Assembly (NCBI RefSeq): GCF_009861505.1
Contig: NZ_WTFT01000009.1
Coordinates: 1 to 64,000, forward strand
Source: Pseudomonas izuensis
GTDB taxonomy: Bacteria; Pseudomonadota; Gammaproteobacteria; Pseudomonadales; Pseudomonadaceae
Direction of reading: 5' to 3'
Length of the DNA stretch: 64,000 bases
Each line of letters opens with the position of its first letter. The first letter of the stretch is position 1. The notes beneath the pieces are model-generated. The model worked only from the letters and a program-made list of their open reading frames with translations, did not search any database and had not been told where the DNA came from. Made by a program: the position numbers and the translations under genes. Shown piece after piece: positions 54,017-64,000 of the stretch.

Positions 54017-55921
54017 TTAAACCGACAGTTCAACCAACAGCTTGTTCAGACGACGTACATACGCCGCCGGGTCCTTCAAGCTGTCGCCGGCCGCCAGGGC
54101 TGCCTGATCGAAGAGGATGTGCGACAGGTCGCCGAAGCGCTCGTCGCTCTGCTCGTTGTCGAGCTTCTCTATCAGCGGGTGAGCCGGGTTGAATTCGAAA
54201 ATCGGTTTCGAATCCGGCACCTTCTGGCCGCTGGCTTCCAGGATCTGACGCATTTGCAGGCCCAGGTCCTGCTCGCCGATGGCCAGGATCGCCGGGGAAT
54301 CGGTCAGGCGATGGGAAACCCGAACTTCGGCAACGGATTCGCCCAGCGCAGTCTTGAGGCGCTCGACCAGACCTTCCTTGGACTTGGCGACTTCTTCCGC
54401 AGCTTTCTTGTCCTCTTCAGAGTCCAGGTTGCCCAGGTCCAGGTCACCACGCGCCACATCGACAAAGCTCTTGCCGTCGAATTCGCTGAGGTAGCTCATC
54501 AGCCACTCGTCGATACGATCGGTCAGCAGCAGCACTTCGATACCTTTCTTGCGGAAGACTTCCAGGTGCGGGCTGTTTTTGACCTGGGCGTAGGTTTCGC
54601 CGGTCAGGTAGTAAATCTTGTCCTGACCTTCCTTGGCGCGAGCCAGGTAGTCGGCCAGACCAACAACCTGCTCACCCTCGTCACCGTTGGTGGAGGCGAA
54701 ACGCAACAGGCCGGCAATCTTTTCCTTGTTGGCGAAGTCTTCTGCCGGGCCTTCTTTCATGACCTGACCGAAGTTCTTCCAGAAGCCCTTGTATTGCTCA
54801 GGCTCGTTCTTCGCCAGTTTTTCCAGCATGTCCAGCACGCGCTTGGTCAGCGCCGACTTCATGGAGTCGATGATCGGGTCTTTCTGCAGGATTTCCCGCG
54901 ACACGTTCAGCGACAGATCATTGGAGTCGACCACGCCCTTGATGAAGCGCAGGTACAGCGGCAGGAACGATTCGGCCTGGTCCATGACGAACACACGCTG
55001 CACGTACAGCTTCAGGCCTTTCGGCGCTTCACGCTGGTACAGGTCGAAAGGTGCACGGGCCGGCACATACAACAGCGAACTGTATTCCAGCTTGCCTTCA
55101 ACCTTGTTGTGGCTCCAGCTCAGCGGGTTTTCGAAGTCGTGGGCGATGTGCTTGTAGAACTCCTGGTATTCCTCGTCCTTCACTTCAGTGCGAGGGCGAG
55201 TCCACAGGGCGCTGGCACGGTTGACGGTTTCCCATTCAACAGCCGGTTGCTCTTCGCCTTCGGCAGCGGCCACTTCTTTCGGCAACTCGATCGGCAAGGC
55301 GATGTGGTCGGAGTACTTCTTGATGATGTTGCGCAGGCGCCAGCCATCGGCGAACTCGTCTTCACCGGACTTCAGGTGCAGGACGATACGGGTGCCGCGC
55401 TCGGCCTTGTCGATGGTAGCGACTTCGAACTCGCCCTCACCCTTGGAAGACCAATGCACGCCTTCGCTGGCCGGGCTACCGGCACGACGGCTGAACACGT
55501 CGACTTTGTCAGCGACGATGAACGCGGAATAGAAGCCCACGCCGAACTGACCGATCAGGTGCGAGTCTTTCTTTTGATCGCCCGACAGGTTTTTCATGAA
55601 GTCGGCGGTGCCCGACTTGGCGATGGTCCCCAGGTGGGTGATCACATCTTCGCGGCTCATGCCGATGCCGTTGTCTTCGAGCGTGACGGTCTTGGCGTCC
55701 TTGTCGAAGCTCACACGGATCTTCAGTTCGGCGCCACCTTCCAGCAAGTTTGGCTTGGACAGGGCTTCGAAACGTAATTTGTCTACAGCGTCAGAGGCGT
55801 TCGAGATCAGTTCGCGAAGGAAGATTTCCTTGTTGGAATACAGCGAATGGATCATGAGGTGCAGCAGCTGCTTTACCTCGGTCTGGAAGCCCAGGGTTTC
55901 CTTTTGAGTTTCCACACTCAT
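54017..55921 (-). CDS. htpG: molecular chaperone HtpG (Hsp90)
   Basis: 634 residues, standard length. The N-terminal GHKL ATPase has [40 protein letters not shown] and [16 protein letters not shown]. The middle domain has [18 protein letters not shown], and the C-terminal dimerisation domain ends [17 protein letters not shown]. It refolds client proteins with DnaK in the cytoplasm. I take the ATG at 55921, [16 protein letters not shown], as the start. A heat-shock promoter lies upstream at 55990-56015. Confidence 0.97.
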   Translation of the reverse strand: MSVETQKETLGFQTEVKQLLHLMIHSLYSNKEIFLRELISNASDAVDKLRFEALSKPNLLEGGAELKIRVSFDKDAKTVTLEDNGIGMSREDVITHLGTIAKSGTADFMKNLSGDQKKDSHLIGQFGVGFYSAFIVADKVDVFSRRAGSPASEGVHWSSKGEGEFEVATIDKAERGTRIVLHLKSGEDEFADGWRLRNIIKKYSDHIALPIELPKEVAAAEGEEQPAVEWETVNRASALWTRPRTEVKDEEYQEFYKHIAHDFENPLSWSHNKVEGKLEYSSLLYVPARAPFDLYQREAPKGLKLYVQRVFVMDQAESFLPLYLRFIKGVVDSNDLSLNVSREILQKDPIIDSMKSALTKRVLDMLEKLAKNEPEQYKGFWKNFGQVMKEGPAEDFANKEKIAGLLRFASTNGDEGEQVVGLADYLARAKEGQDKIYYLTGETYAQVKNSPHLEVFRKKGIEVLLLTDRIDEWLMSYLSEFDGKSFVDVARGDLDLGNLDSEEDKKAAEEVAKSKEGLVERLKTALGESVAEVRVSHRLTDSPAILAIGEQDLGLQMRQILEASGQKVPDSKPIFEFNPAHPLIEKLDNEQSDERFGDLSHILFDQAALAAGDSLKDPAAYVRRLNKLLVELSV

Positions 55922-55989
55922 GGTCATCAAACTCCAATCAGATGGCATAAGCCGCGACCAAGAGGGTCGGCGGCGGGTTGTCATCAGAG

Positions 55990-56015
55990 TTGGGGGCTGC
56001 GTTCAGGATTTCAAG
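55990..56015 (-). promoter_or_regulatory. sigma-32 (RpoH) heat-shock promoter of htpG
   Basis: Minus strand: CTTGAAA (56015-56009), 12 bases, then CCCCCA (55996-55991) followed by ACT. This matches the sigma-32 consensus CTTGAAA-N11-16-CCCCATNT almost completely. Transcription would start near 55983, 62 bases before the htpG ATG. The -35 lies inside the last codons of the upstream thioesterase gene. Confidence 0.85.
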
Positions 56016-56455
56016 GGCTCCTCGAGTTTGAAATGCGCCCGGGCCGTGGCAATCGGCTCGCCTTCGGTGGTTTGCCATGCGGTAATTGCCACGTTAGCCA
56101 CCCGGCGTCCCTGGCGGCACACCTGGCATCGGGCCCAGGTATCGCGGAATTGACCCGCCCGCAGATAGTCGAGGGAAAAATCGATAATCTTCGGCACGCT
56201 CGGCGAGCCGGTCGCAATCAGCAGGTGCATGGCGGCGGCCAGCTCCATGAAACCGGCAATCACGCCGCCATGGATGGCGGGCAATAGAGGGTTGCCAATG
56301 TTGTCCTTGTTGGCCGGCAGACGAAACAGCAACTCATCCCCCACCCGCGAGCATTCGACACCGATCAGTGTCGCATAGGGAATCATCTGCAGCAGTGAGG
56401 CGTAGTCACCCTGCTCATGGGCCTGTCGCAATTGTTCCTGAAACGTGCCAGTCAT
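56003..56455 (-). CDS. PaaI-type hotdog thioesterase
   Basis: 150 residues, one hotdog domain. The conserved LLPAIHGGVIAGFMELAAAMHLL holds the catalytic motif HGG, and the segment DFSLDYLRAGQFRDTWARCQVCRQGRR is the typical second strand set. The substrate is an acyl- or aryl-CoA; unknown. The ATG at 56455 overlaps the stop of a second hotdog gene upstream by four bases. The two probably form a mixed or paired enzyme. Its end overlaps the htpG promoter. Confidence 0.88.
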   Translation of the reverse strand: MTGTFQEQLRQAHEQGDYASLLQMIPYATLIGVECSRVGDELLFRLPANKDNIGNPLLPAIHGGVIAGFMELAAAMHLLIATGSPSVPKIIDFSLDYLRAGQFRDTWARCQVCRQGRRVANVAITAWQTTEGEPIATARAHFKLEEPLKS

Positions 56456-56928
56456 TTCGCATCTCCGGCAATAACGCCGCCAAAGCCCTTGGTGCCCTTG
56501 ATGCCCTTGCCCATGCGCATGAACGTACCCACCACATGGGCAATCGGTTGTTCGGGATCGTCCTGATAAGCAAAGCCCCGGGCGAAAATCACGTCGGTGG
56601 TCACCCGGTAGCACTGGGCGAAACCATAGACATCTTTATGGGGCTCGGCGGCGTGCATGTAGTCGATACGCAGGTCGAGGGTCGGGCAGACTTCGAATTC
56701 CGGCAGCACACAGAGGGTGGACATGCCGCAGGCGGTGTCCATCAGCGTGGTCAGCGCGCCACCATGAATGACACCGGTTTGCGGGTTACCAACGATCTGC
56801 GGGCTGTAAGGCAAAACCACGGTGAGCCCTTCACTGCTGGCACTGTGAACACGCAGGCCGAGGACCTGACAATGTCGAAGCGCGGAAAGAAATCGCGTTG
56901 CACGCTCGAAAACGAGACTTTCAGCCAT
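56452..56928 (-). CDS. PaaI-type hotdog thioesterase, first of a pair
   Basis: 158 residues. The motif GVIHGGALTTLMDTACGMS carries the catalytic HGG and Asp; TLDLRIDYMHAAEPHKDVYGFAQCYRVTTDVIFARGFAYQDD completes the fold. The start is the ATG at 56928 (MAESLVFERATRFL); upstream in-frame codons would add a non-conserved leader. It is translationally coupled to the thioesterase at 56003. The arrangement of two hotdog genes in tandem resembles other pseudomonads, but the substrate is unknown. Confidence 0.88.
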   Translation of the reverse strand: MAESLVFERATRFLSALRHCQVLGLRVHSASSEGLTVVLPYSPQIVGNPQTGVIHGGALTTLMDTACGMSTLCVLPEFEVCPTLDLRIDYMHAAEPHKDVYGFAQCYRVTTDVIFARGFAYQDDPEQPIAHVVGTFMRMGKGIKGTKGFGGVIAGDAK

Positions 56929-57087
56929 TTGATAAAAACTCTTGTTTAGTATTCCGACAGTGCAATACAGCACTGAAAAAAGTTCCGCATTAGAACAAAC
57001 TTATATATCTGAACGACTTATGGAACTTAACCCTGATGACTGTGCTCGAAAGGCCAGTAAGATATTTTCCATCAGGAGAAACACCCC

Positions 57088-57324
57088 ATGCGTAAGACTT
57101 TAGCTATTGCCTTGATGTTGACCGCTACCCTCGGTCTCGCTGCCTGCGATAAAAAATCCGAGGACAAAGCTCAAGAAGCCAACAAACATGCTGAGCAAGC
57201 TCAGCAAGACATGAGCAAAGCTCAGGATAAAGTGAACGACGCAGCGAAAGAAAACGCCGAAGCTGCCAAAGCTCAGGCTGAATCGAACGAAGCAGCGGCA
57301 AAAGAAGCCGCTCCTAAAAACTAA
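57088..57324 (+). CDS. small Ala/Lys/Glu-rich lipoprotein
   Basis: 78 residues: lipoprotein signal with lipobox LAAC (Cys20), then 58 residues made almost only of Ala, Lys, Glu, Gln and Asp. Ala-rich heptad-like spacing (AQEANKHAEQAQQDMSKAQDKVNDAAKENAEAAK) suggests a long helix or coiled coil. It is of the size and type of OprI/Lpp-like envelope lipoproteins but lacks the terminal Lys used for murein linkage (it ends PKN). The ATG has AGGAG upstream and a terminator follows. Confidence 0.85.
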   Translation: MRKTLAIALMLTATLGLAACDKKSEDKAQEANKHAEQAQQDMSKAQDKVNDAAKENAEAAKAQAESNEAAAKEAAPKN

Positions 57325-57346
57325 ATCGGTTTTTAGTCAGATAAAG

Positions 57347-57376
57347 GAAAACCCGCCAAGTGCGGGTTTTCTTTTG
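57347..57376 (+). terminator. terminator after the small lipoprotein gene
   Basis: GAAAACCCGC and GCGGGTTTTC form a ten-bp stem with a short loop followed by TTTTG. Confidence 0.9.
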
Positions 57377-57403
57377 CCTTCAGGTTTATTGGTCATGTAG
57401 GCG

Positions 57404-57805
57404 TCACAACAAAATCGTTCGAAAAGTCGGACTGATCATCAGCAACAGCGAACAGATTAAACCCACTAGCCAAACCAGACTGCGCTGCCAGGCAAGATCT
57501 TTCCAGTAACACACCAAGTAGATAACTCGTGTAACCACGAAGATGATCGCCAGCCAATCAATAAGCCATCCTGCCGTCTGCGTGGTATGCGCCATCAACA
57601 CGCCCACCGCGAACAATATGAAGGCTTCGAAACAATTCTGATGGGCCGCCACCGCCCGGGCACCCAACCCCGTAAGTTGCGCCTGCTGTTGGCGCGGCAG
57701 GTGATTGTTGTAACCGCCCTGCTCTTTCATGGCCGTGGTCACGGGCATGCGCGCCACGTAGATCAGCACGGCACTGATAAACACACACCAGAACGGAATA
57801 CTCAT
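57404..57805 (-). CDS. MAPEG-family membrane protein
   Basis: 133 residues with four hydrophobic helices. The MAPEG pattern (VARMPVTTAMKEQGGYNNHLPRQQQAQLTGLGARAVAAHQNCFEAFILFAVGVLMAH) is clear, with the conserved RA.A..N..E segment. Members are glutathione- or lipid-related membrane enzymes in eukaryotes; the bacterial role is not known. The ATG at 57805 overlaps the stop of the DUF599 gene upstream by one base, so they are one operon. Confidence 0.9.
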   Translation of the reverse strand: MSIPFWCVFISAVLIYVARMPVTTAMKEQGGYNNHLPRQQQAQLTGLGARAVAAHQNCFEAFILFAVGVLMAHTTQTAGWLIDWLAIIFVVTRVIYLVCYWKDLAWQRSLVWLVGLICSLLLMISPTFRTILL

Positions 57806-58542
57806 CAAGCAGCCTCTTTGATCACCTCGGGCAATGGCGCCTCTGTAGGTGTATAGACCATCACGTCGAGAACGTCGGAATGAAACTCGCGGCGATACAG
57901 CACGAACACGACGCCGGCACTCATCAACATGAACAACCAGGGGCTGACGAACCAGGCCAGCATGGTCATGCCGAAGTAATAGGAACGCAGGCCGAAGTTG
58001 AACTGGTTGGCCGCCATGGAGATGACACGGGCTGCACGGGCAGCGAAGGCTTTGCGCTCCTGCTCGGACACATGGCGCTCACCGATCATCGGCGCCGAGC
58101 CGACCAGGATGGCCGCGAAGTTGTATTGGCGCATGCACCAGCTGAAGGTAAAGAACGCATAGACGAACACCAGCGCCAAACACAGCAACTTGATCTCCGA
58201 CATCCCCTGGGATGCCTGCTGCACCATCGGAATATCCGCCAGCAACGACACCGCCCGCTCGGAGGCCCCGAGCACCGTGAGAATGCCGGCCAGAATAATC
58301 AGGGTACTGGAGGCAAAGAACGATGCATTACGCTCCAGGTTACCGATCACGCTGGCGTCGGCGATGCGGTTGTCGCGCAGCAGCATGCGGCGCATCCAGT
58401 CTTCGCGGTAAAGATGCAGAACGCTGGCCAGGCACGCAGTGTCACGGCCCTTCCACGTTGCGTAGCGGGTATAGCCGCCCCAGCAGATGACAAACCAGAG
58501 CGCGGCGAGGATGTGGATCAGATTGGCTTGGATGAACGACAT
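57805..58542 (-). CDS. DUF599 membrane protein
   Basis: 245 residues, four to five hydrophobic helices. The DUF599 features are YTRYATWKGRDTACLASVLHLYREDWMRRMLLRDNRIADASVIGNLERNASFFASSTLIILAG and SWCMRQYNFAAILVGSAP. The function is unknown. The ATG at 58542 has AAAGGA upstream. It is followed by a MAPEG protein in the same operon; both are small membrane proteins, which hints at a shared lipid or envelope role. Confidence 0.9.
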   Translation of the reverse strand: MSFIQANLIHILAALWFVICWGGYTRYATWKGRDTACLASVLHLYREDWMRRMLLRDNRIADASVIGNLERNASFFASSTLIILAGILTVLGASERAVSLLADIPMVQQASQGMSEIKLLCLALVFVYAFFTFSWCMRQYNFAAILVGSAPMIGERHVSEQERKAFAARAARVISMAANQFNFGLRSYYFGMTMLAWFVSPWLFMLMSAGVVFVLYRREFHSDVLDVMVYTPTEAPLPEVIKEAA

Positions 58543-58574
58543 GCAGGTCCTTTTGATGACTAGGAAAGGCAAAA

Positions 58575-58667
58575 CTGTGGGAGCGAGCCTGCTCGCGATA
58601 GCACTGGATCAGCCAACATATAGGTTGAATTTAAAGCCGCCTTCGCGAGCAGGCTCGCTCCCACATT
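58575..58667. repeat. REP pair (REPIN) upstream of the DUF599 gene
   Basis: GTGGGAGCGAGCCTGCTCGCGA and the inverse TTCGCGAGCAGGCTCGCTCCCAC. Here the element lies between brnQ and the DUF599 gene, both leftward, so it sits in a promoter-containing gap rather than between converging genes. Confidence 0.92.
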
Positions 58668-58727
58668 GGATTTTCGCAATGCTTCGACGTTAGCTTACGG
58701 AAAAAGACACTGCCTCACGCCCATAAA

Positions 58728-58765
58728 AAATGCCCCGTATCGATTGATACGGGGCATTTCCATTT
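58728..58765 (-). terminator. terminator of brnQ
   Basis: AAATGCCCCGTATC and GATACGGGGCATTT form a perfect 14-bp stem with a four-base loop, with A and T runs on both sides. It lies 48 bases past the brnQ stop. Confidence 0.92.
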
Positions 58766-58812
58766 TTTGTAGAGAGCAGCTCAAAAGCCCGCTTGTGGCA
58801 GGCCCGTGAAGC

Positions 58813-60126
58813 TTAAGCCAAAGCTTCGACGCGTTTGCCCAGCAAGCGATCGCAGACCACGGCGACCACCAGGGTCATTACCGATGGTACCAGCCACGCC
58901 AACCCCTGCTCGCTCAGCGGCAAGTGGGCCAGTTGCGCCGGCATCCAGTCCGCCAGGCCGGCACCCTTGAGGGCATCGATCAGACCGAAAATGAACGACA
59001 CCAGCATCACCGGACCGACGATACGGCCTTGCTCATGCCAGAAGTCCTTGCAGAAGCTCAGGGCTACCAAGGCGATGCATGGCGGGTAGATCGCGGTCAG
59101 TACCGGAATCGAGAACGCGATCAGCTTGGTGAGGCCCAGGTTGGAGACCAACAGGGAAAACGCCGCGAGGATGATCACCAGAGTCTTGTAGGACAGTGGC
59201 AGTACACGGCTGAAGTATTCGGCGCACGCGCAGGTCAGGCCAACCGCCGTGACCAAACACGCCAGGGAGATCAGCACCGCAAGGAATCCGCTGCCCAGCG
59301 AGCCGAACGTGTGCTGCACGTAGGCGTGCAACACCGCCGCGCCGTTGGTCGCACCGACGGCCACTTCATGGCTACCCGAACCGAGACGGAACAAGCTGAT
59401 ATACACCAGCGCCAGGCCCACGCCGGCAATCAGGCCGGCAATGATCGCGTAACGGGTGATCAACGCTGGCGACTCGACGCCGCGGGAGCGGATCGCGTTG
59501 ACGATGACAATGCCGAATACCAGCGCGCCGAGGGTATCCATGGTCAGGTAACCATTGATGAAGCCCTGGGAGAACGGGGCCGCCACGTACTCAGGCGTTG
59601 CCTGACCAATGTCGCCCGCCGGCAAGGCGAATGCCGCGATGCCAAGAACGGCCAGGGCGATAATCTTCAACGGTGCGAGGAAACGTCCTACGGTATCCAG
59701 CAGACGACCGGGATAGAGCGAGATGAAGAACACCAGCAGGAAATACACCGAGCTGTAGAGAAACAGCGCCAACGGGCTTTCGCCGGTCAGCGGCGCCAGG
59801 CCCACTTCGAACGACACCGTAGCGGTACGCGGTGTGGCAAACAGCGGCCCCACGGCGAGGTAGCACGCGGCGGCCAGCAGGCCACCGGCCAGTTTACCGA
59901 TCGGGCTGCTCAACGCATCCATGGCACCACCGACCTTGGCCAGCGCGACAACGGTGATCACCGGTAATCCTACCGCCGTGACCAGAAAGCCCAGCGCCGC
60001 CATCCAGACATTAGGCCCGGACTGCAAACCGACGATAGGCGGGAAGATGATATTGCCGGCCCCGACGAACAGGGCAAACGTCATAAAACCAAGTGCCAGG
60101 ATGTCCTGACCTTTCAACACTTTCAT
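58813..60126 (-). CDS. brnQ: branched-chain amino acid:Na+ symporter BrnQ
   Basis: 437 residues with twelve hydrophobic helices. It has the family start [28 protein letters not shown] and the conserved [25 protein letters not shown]. It imports leucine, isoleucine and valine with sodium. The ATG at 60126 has TAAGGAAA upstream. It is a single gene read leftward, with sucCD behind it in the same direction but separated by a terminator and REP pair. Confidence 0.95.
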   Translation of the reverse strand: MKVLKGQDILALGFMTFALFVGAGNIIFPPIVGLQSGPNVWMAALGFLVTAVGLPVITVVALAKVGGAMDALSSPIGKLAGGLLAAACYLAVGPLFATPRTATVSFEVGLAPLTGESPLALFLYSSVYFLLVFFISLYPGRLLDTVGRFLAPLKIIALAVLGIAAFALPAGDIGQATPEYVAAPFSQGFINGYLTMDTLGALVFGIVIVNAIRSRGVESPALITRYAIIAGLIAGVGLALVYISLFRLGSGSHEVAVGATNGAAVLHAYVQHTFGSLGSGFLAVLISLACLVTAVGLTCACAEYFSRVLPLSYKTLVIILAAFSLLVSNLGLTKLIAFSIPVLTAIYPPCIALVALSFCKDFWHEQGRIVGPVMLVSFIFGLIDALKGAGLADWMPAQLAHLPLSEQGLAWLVPSVMTLVVAVVCDRLLGKRVEALA

Positions 60127-60371
60127 TAAGGAAATACCACACTACTGAATCGGAATTTAGAGAGGGGTTTCCCTTATGGGTGAGGGAAATGCAGTCGGTC
60201 CGAATAGGACTGACCCGTTTAGCGCGAAGCTACCTTGTGGGCGGCGGACGCAAAAATGGCGGCTAGCCTAACGAATTTGTCTGACAAACGCACTGTTTGA
60301 GGGCGAACTATCCGATACGCGACATCTTTGTGTCGCGTTTTCGCATGTTCATGGTTGTCGCCTGTAAGTCC

Positions 60372-60473
60372 GCCATCGCGGGCAAGCCCGCTCCCACAGG
60401 TTTTGCGGGGTAGACAAAATTGTATGAACGCAACAAATCCTTGTGGGAGCGGGCTTGCCCGCGAAGAGGCCAG
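60372..60473. repeat. REP pair (REPIN) after sucD
   Basis: CATCGCGGGCAAGCCCGCTCCCAC and the inverse GTGGGAGCGGGCTTGCCCGCGAA, the same GCGGGCAAGCCCGC variant found in the cobalamin operon. Confidence 0.92.
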
Positions 60474-60501
60474 CACAGCGAACGCAAATCGCAGAAACGA
60501 C

Positions 60502-60530
60502 AAAGGCCACCCGAAGGTGGCCTTTGTTTG
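60502..60530 (-). terminator. terminator of the lpdA-sucC-sucD operon
   Basis: AAAGGCCACC and GGTGGCCTTT form a ten-bp stem with a four-base loop; on the minus strand it is followed by TTGTCG. It lies 26 bases past the sucD stop. Confidence 0.85.
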
Positions 60531-60555
60531 GTTAAGCGTCAGCTAAGCGCTAGGC

Positions 60556-61437
60556 TTACTTGACAGCCCAACCCGTCAGCTCGGCCAGGGCCTTGCCGAT
60601 GTCTGCCAGCGAACGCACGGTTTTAACGCCTGCGTCTTGCAGCGCAGCGAATTTCTCGTCTGCAGTGCCTTTGCCGCCAGAGATGATTGCGCCAGCATGG
60701 CCCATGCGCTTGCCCGGAGGAGCAGTCACACCAGCGATGTAGGAAACAACCGGCTTGGTCACGTGTGCCTTGATGTAGGCAGCCGCTTCTTCTTCAGCCG
60801 AACCGCCGATCTCACCGATCATCACGATCGCTTCGGTCTTCGGGTCTTCCTGGAACAGCTTCAGGATGTCGATGAAGTTCGAGCCCGGGATCGGGTCACC
60901 ACCGATGCCGACGCAAGTCGACTGACCGAAACCGGCGTCAGTAGTCTGCTTCACAGCTTCGTAGGTCAGGGTGCCGGAACGGGAAACGATACCGACCTTG
61001 CCTGGCAAGTGAATGTGACCTGGCATGATGCCGATCTTGCATTCGCCTGGAGTGATCACGCCTGGGCAGTTAGGGCCGATCAGGATAACACCCAGCTCGT
61101 CGCACTTAACTTTAGCGTCCAGCATGTCCAGGGTAGGAATGCCTTCGGTGATGCACACGATCAGCTTGATGCCGCCGAAAGCAGCTTCCAGGATCGAGTC
61201 CTTGCAGAAAGGAGCCGGAACGTAGATCACGCTGGCGGTGGCGCCAGTGGCAGCTACGGCGTCTTTCACGGTGTTGAACACTGGCAGACCCAGGTGCTCG
61301 GTGCCGCCTTTACCAGGCGTTACACCACCAACCATCTTGGTGCCGTACTCGATGGCTTGCTGGGTGTGGAAACTACCTTGCGAACCGGTAATACCCTGGC
61401 AGATAACTTTGGTGTCTTTATTGATCAGGACGCTCAT
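60556..61437 (-). CDS. sucD: succinyl-CoA synthetase alpha subunit
   Basis: 293 residues. The CoA-binding start is [16 protein letters not shown], and the phosphohistidine is in [17 protein letters not shown]. It forms the heterotetramer with SucC and makes ATP (or GTP) from succinyl-CoA in the TCA cycle. The ATG overlaps the sucC stop by one base (TAATG). Codon choice is strongly biased towards frequent codons, as expected for a highly expressed gene. Confidence 0.98.
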   Translation of the reverse strand: MSVLINKDTKVICQGITGSQGSFHTQQAIEYGTKMVGGVTPGKGGTEHLGLPVFNTVKDAVAATGATASVIYVPAPFCKDSILEAAFGGIKLIVCITEGIPTLDMLDAKVKCDELGVILIGPNCPGVITPGECKIGIMPGHIHLPGKVGIVSRSGTLTYEAVKQTTDAGFGQSTCVGIGGDPIPGSNFIDILKLFQEDPKTEAIVMIGEIGGSAEEEAAAYIKAHVTKPVVSYIAGVTAPPGKRMGHAGAIISGGKGTADEKFAALQDAGVKTVRSLADIGKALAELTGWAVK

Positions 61438-62603
61438 TATTTGCCCTCCGCAGCTTTGACAACTTGTTGAGCAGCGTCGGTCAGGCTGGTAGCAGCGATG
61501 ATGTTCAAACCGCTTTCTGCCAGTACTTTAGCGCCCAGCTCAGCGTTGTTGCCTTCAAGGCGAACAACAACCGGGATTTTCACGCCGACTTCTTTCACTG
61601 CACCGATGATGCCTTCGGCAATCATGTCGCAACGAACGATGCCGCCGAAGATGTTAACCAGTACTGCAGCGACGTTGGTGTCGGACAGAATGATTTTGAA
61701 AGCTTCGGTAACGCGTTCTTTGGTAGCACCGCCGCCCACGTCGAGGAAGTTGGCTGGTTTGCCGCCATGCAGGTTGACGATGTCCATGGTACCCATGGCC
61801 AGGCCAGCACCGTTGACCATGCAACCGATGTTGCCTTCCAGCGCTACGTAGTTCAGTTCGAACTTGGCAGCGTGCGCTTCGCGCGGATCGTCTTGCGACG
61901 GATCGTGGAAAGTCTTCAGCTTAGGCTGACGGTACATGGCGTTGGCGTCGATGTTGATCTTGGCGTCCAGGCAGTGCAGATCGCCGTCAGCCTTGATCAC
62001 CAGCGGGTTCACTTCCAGCAGGGCCAGGTCGTGATCCTTGAACAGCTTGGCCAGACCTACGAAGATCTTGGCGAACTGGGCAACTTGCTTGCCTTCCAGA
62101 CCCAGCTGGAATGCCAGCTCGCGACCCTGGAATGGCTGAGCGCCAACCAGTGGATCGATAGTGGCCTTCAGAATTTTTTCTGGAGTGTCGTGAGCGATTT
62201 TCTCGATGTCCACGCCACCTTCGGTGGAAGCCATGAACACGATGCGACGGCTCGAACGATCAACGACAGCGCCCAGGTACAGCTCTTTAGCGATATCAGT
62301 GCACGATTCAACCAGGATCTTGGTGACTGGCTGACCATTGGCGTCAGTCTGGTAAGTCACCAGACGCTTGCCCAGCCACTGCTGTGCGAAGGCTTTGGCG
62401 TCTTCTTTGCTGCGAACCAGCTTTACGCCGCCCGCTTTACCGCGACCACCGGCGTGGACCTGGGCTTTGACAACCCACTCGCTGCCGCCGATTTTGTCGC
62501 AAGCTTCTGCTGCTGCTTCCGGGGTGTCTACCGCGTAACCGGTGGATACTGGCAGGCCGTACTCAGCGAACAGCTGCTTACCCTGATACTCGTGAAGATT
62601 CAT
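61437..62603 (-). CDS. sucC: succinyl-CoA synthetase beta subunit
   Basis: 388 residues, standard length. The ATP-grasp domain ([39 protein letters not shown]) is followed by the ligase domain ([47 protein letters not shown]). The start is the ATG at 62603. The 196-base gap between lpdA and sucC holds a conspicuous structured RNA, so sucC may be regulated separately from the upstream genes. Confidence 0.98.
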   Translation of the reverse strand: MNLHEYQGKQLFAEYGLPVSTGYAVDTPEAAAEACDKIGGSEWVVKAQVHAGGRGKAGGVKLVRSKEDAKAFAQQWLGKRLVTYQTDANGQPVTKILVESCTDIAKELYLGAVVDRSSRRIVFMASTEGGVDIEKIAHDTPEKILKATIDPLVGAQPFQGRELAFQLGLEGKQVAQFAKIFVGLAKLFKDHDLALLEVNPLVIKADGDLHCLDAKINIDANAMYRQPKLKTFHDPSQDDPREAHAAKFELNYVALEGNIGCMVNGAGLAMGTMDIVNLHGGKPANFLDVGGGATKERVTEAFKIILSDTNVAAVLVNIFGGIVRCDMIAEGIIGAVKEVGVKIPVVVRLEGNNAELGAKVLAESGLNIIAATSLTDAAQQVVKAAEGK

Positions 62604-62639
62604 GCTTATTACCGTCTTCGTTAGGTACTGCGCATTCGG

Positions 62640-62799
62640 TGCTGCACTCATTCAAGTGCCGCACCACCTGTGACTGCTGCTTGCATAGCCTTTCCGGATA
62701 CCCGGTGCAGCTATGCAAGACTGCGTCCAGCGGATATTCCGCGGTGAGTCTTGCATGCAAGGCTCACGACGGGCCATTCCGCCGTGGTTTCTTATTGTC
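62640..62799 (-). ncRNA. structured leader before sucC, sucC RNA motif-like
   Basis: Four copies of the heptamer CTTGCAT or its inverse ATGCAAG (62680, 62713, 62750, 62755 on the plus strand) alternate in orientation. They allow two stems that cannot form together: CTTGCATAGC/GCTATGCAAG (62680-62689 with 62710-62719) and ATGCAAGACT/AGTCTTGCAT (62713-62722 with 62747-62756). A nested GCGGA-TAT-TCCGC hairpin (62730-62742) sits in the second. A candidate cis-acting RNA called sucC has been proposed upstream of sucC in pseudomonads by comparative genomics; I believe this is it but could not check. Confidence 0.65.

Positions 62800-64000
<1,201 letters not shown>

Larger units (their letters stand above)
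60127..60555. other. 429-base gap between brnQ and sucD
   Basis: The gap contains the brnQ promoter region, a compact hairpin (ACGCGACA and TGTCGCGT at 60317-60338, followed by TTTTCGC), a REP pair at 60372-60473 and the sucD terminator. No protein gene is visible. Confidence 0.7.

Noticed and set aside
53978..55777. 599-codon open frame opposite htpG
   Set aside because: It is antisense to htpG, whose protein is unmistakable. The encoded sequence has the Val/Phe/Gln-rich composition of a high-GC shadow frame.

Overview
The window is a stretch of chromosome from a fluorescent pseudomonad, most likely the Pseudomonas fluorescens group. The evidence is the high GC content, the gene set and order (rdgC, a CrbS/MxtR-type kinase, the full late cobalamin operon, hda, purMN, htpG, lpdA-sucCD) and 13 paired REP elements of the GTAGGAGCGAGC...CTCGCTCCTAC type that are typical of this group. 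I see no prophage, insertion sequence, integrase or CRISPR array. Almost all of it is conserved core genome. The only clearly accessory item is the partial Rhs polymorphic toxin at the left edge.

Layout. 1-3.6 kb: a truncated Rhs protein, a three-gene XRE/hypothetical/Sel1 operon and a DUF1232 protein. 3.8-7.8 kb: an FKBP lipoprotein, then a di-haem cytochrome c followed by a membrane-anchored mini-catalase. 7.9-8.6 kb: a tandemly duplicated tRNA-Asp/tRNA-Val unit, each copy with its own terminator. 8.7-23.9 kb: rdgC, a BASS transporter, a guanidine-II riboswitch with sugE/gdx, an Aas-like MFS-acyltransferase fusion, a TDT exporter, a LysR/SDR divergent pair, an MFS/TetR divergent pair with a large inverted repeat, the SSS-type hybrid kinase, rmuC and a Sel1-like protein. 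24-29.9 kb: a 960-base stretch without a convincing gene, two small unknown proteins, FadL, a periplasmic glutathione peroxidase, and a MarR-MFS operon whose last gene appears to be an overlooked 40-residue membrane protein.

30-39.4 kb: the ten-gene cobalamin operon, read leftward in the order cobO-cobB-bluB-cbiB-cobD-cobQ-cobU-cobT-cobC-cobS. It starts behind a recognisable cobalamin riboswitch. It covers a,c-diamidation, adenosylation, cobyric acid formation, aminopropanol attachment, lower-ligand (DMB) synthesis and nucleotide-loop assembly. Three REP pairs lie within it: one encodes the last residues of CobB, one separates cobQ from cobU, and one supplies the cobS stop codon.

39.5-53.9 kb: a small unknown gene with a Crc/Hfq-like CA motif, a PQQ-type sugar dehydrogenase lipoprotein, an O-methyltransferase, two NlpC/P60 lipoproteins, hda, a PerM-type permease, a DUF2066 protein, purM-purN, a DUF3108 protein, a chemoreceptor, an OsmC protein, a pirin and a dienelactone hydrolase. 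54-64 kb: htpG with a clear heat-shock promoter, two thioesterases, a small Ala-rich lipoprotein, MAPEG and DUF599 membrane proteins, brnQ, and the end of the 2-oxoglutarate dehydrogenase/succinyl-CoA synthetase operon (lpdA, sucC, sucD). That operon has an unusual set of mutually exclusive hairpins in front of sucC.

The best leads outside ordinary annotation are the sucC leader structure, the REP pairs recruited into coding ends, the inverted repeat over the MFS start, the translationally coupled 40-residue membrane protein and the 960-base gene-poor region. All identifications come from reading the sequence and from knowledge of families; no database search was run.
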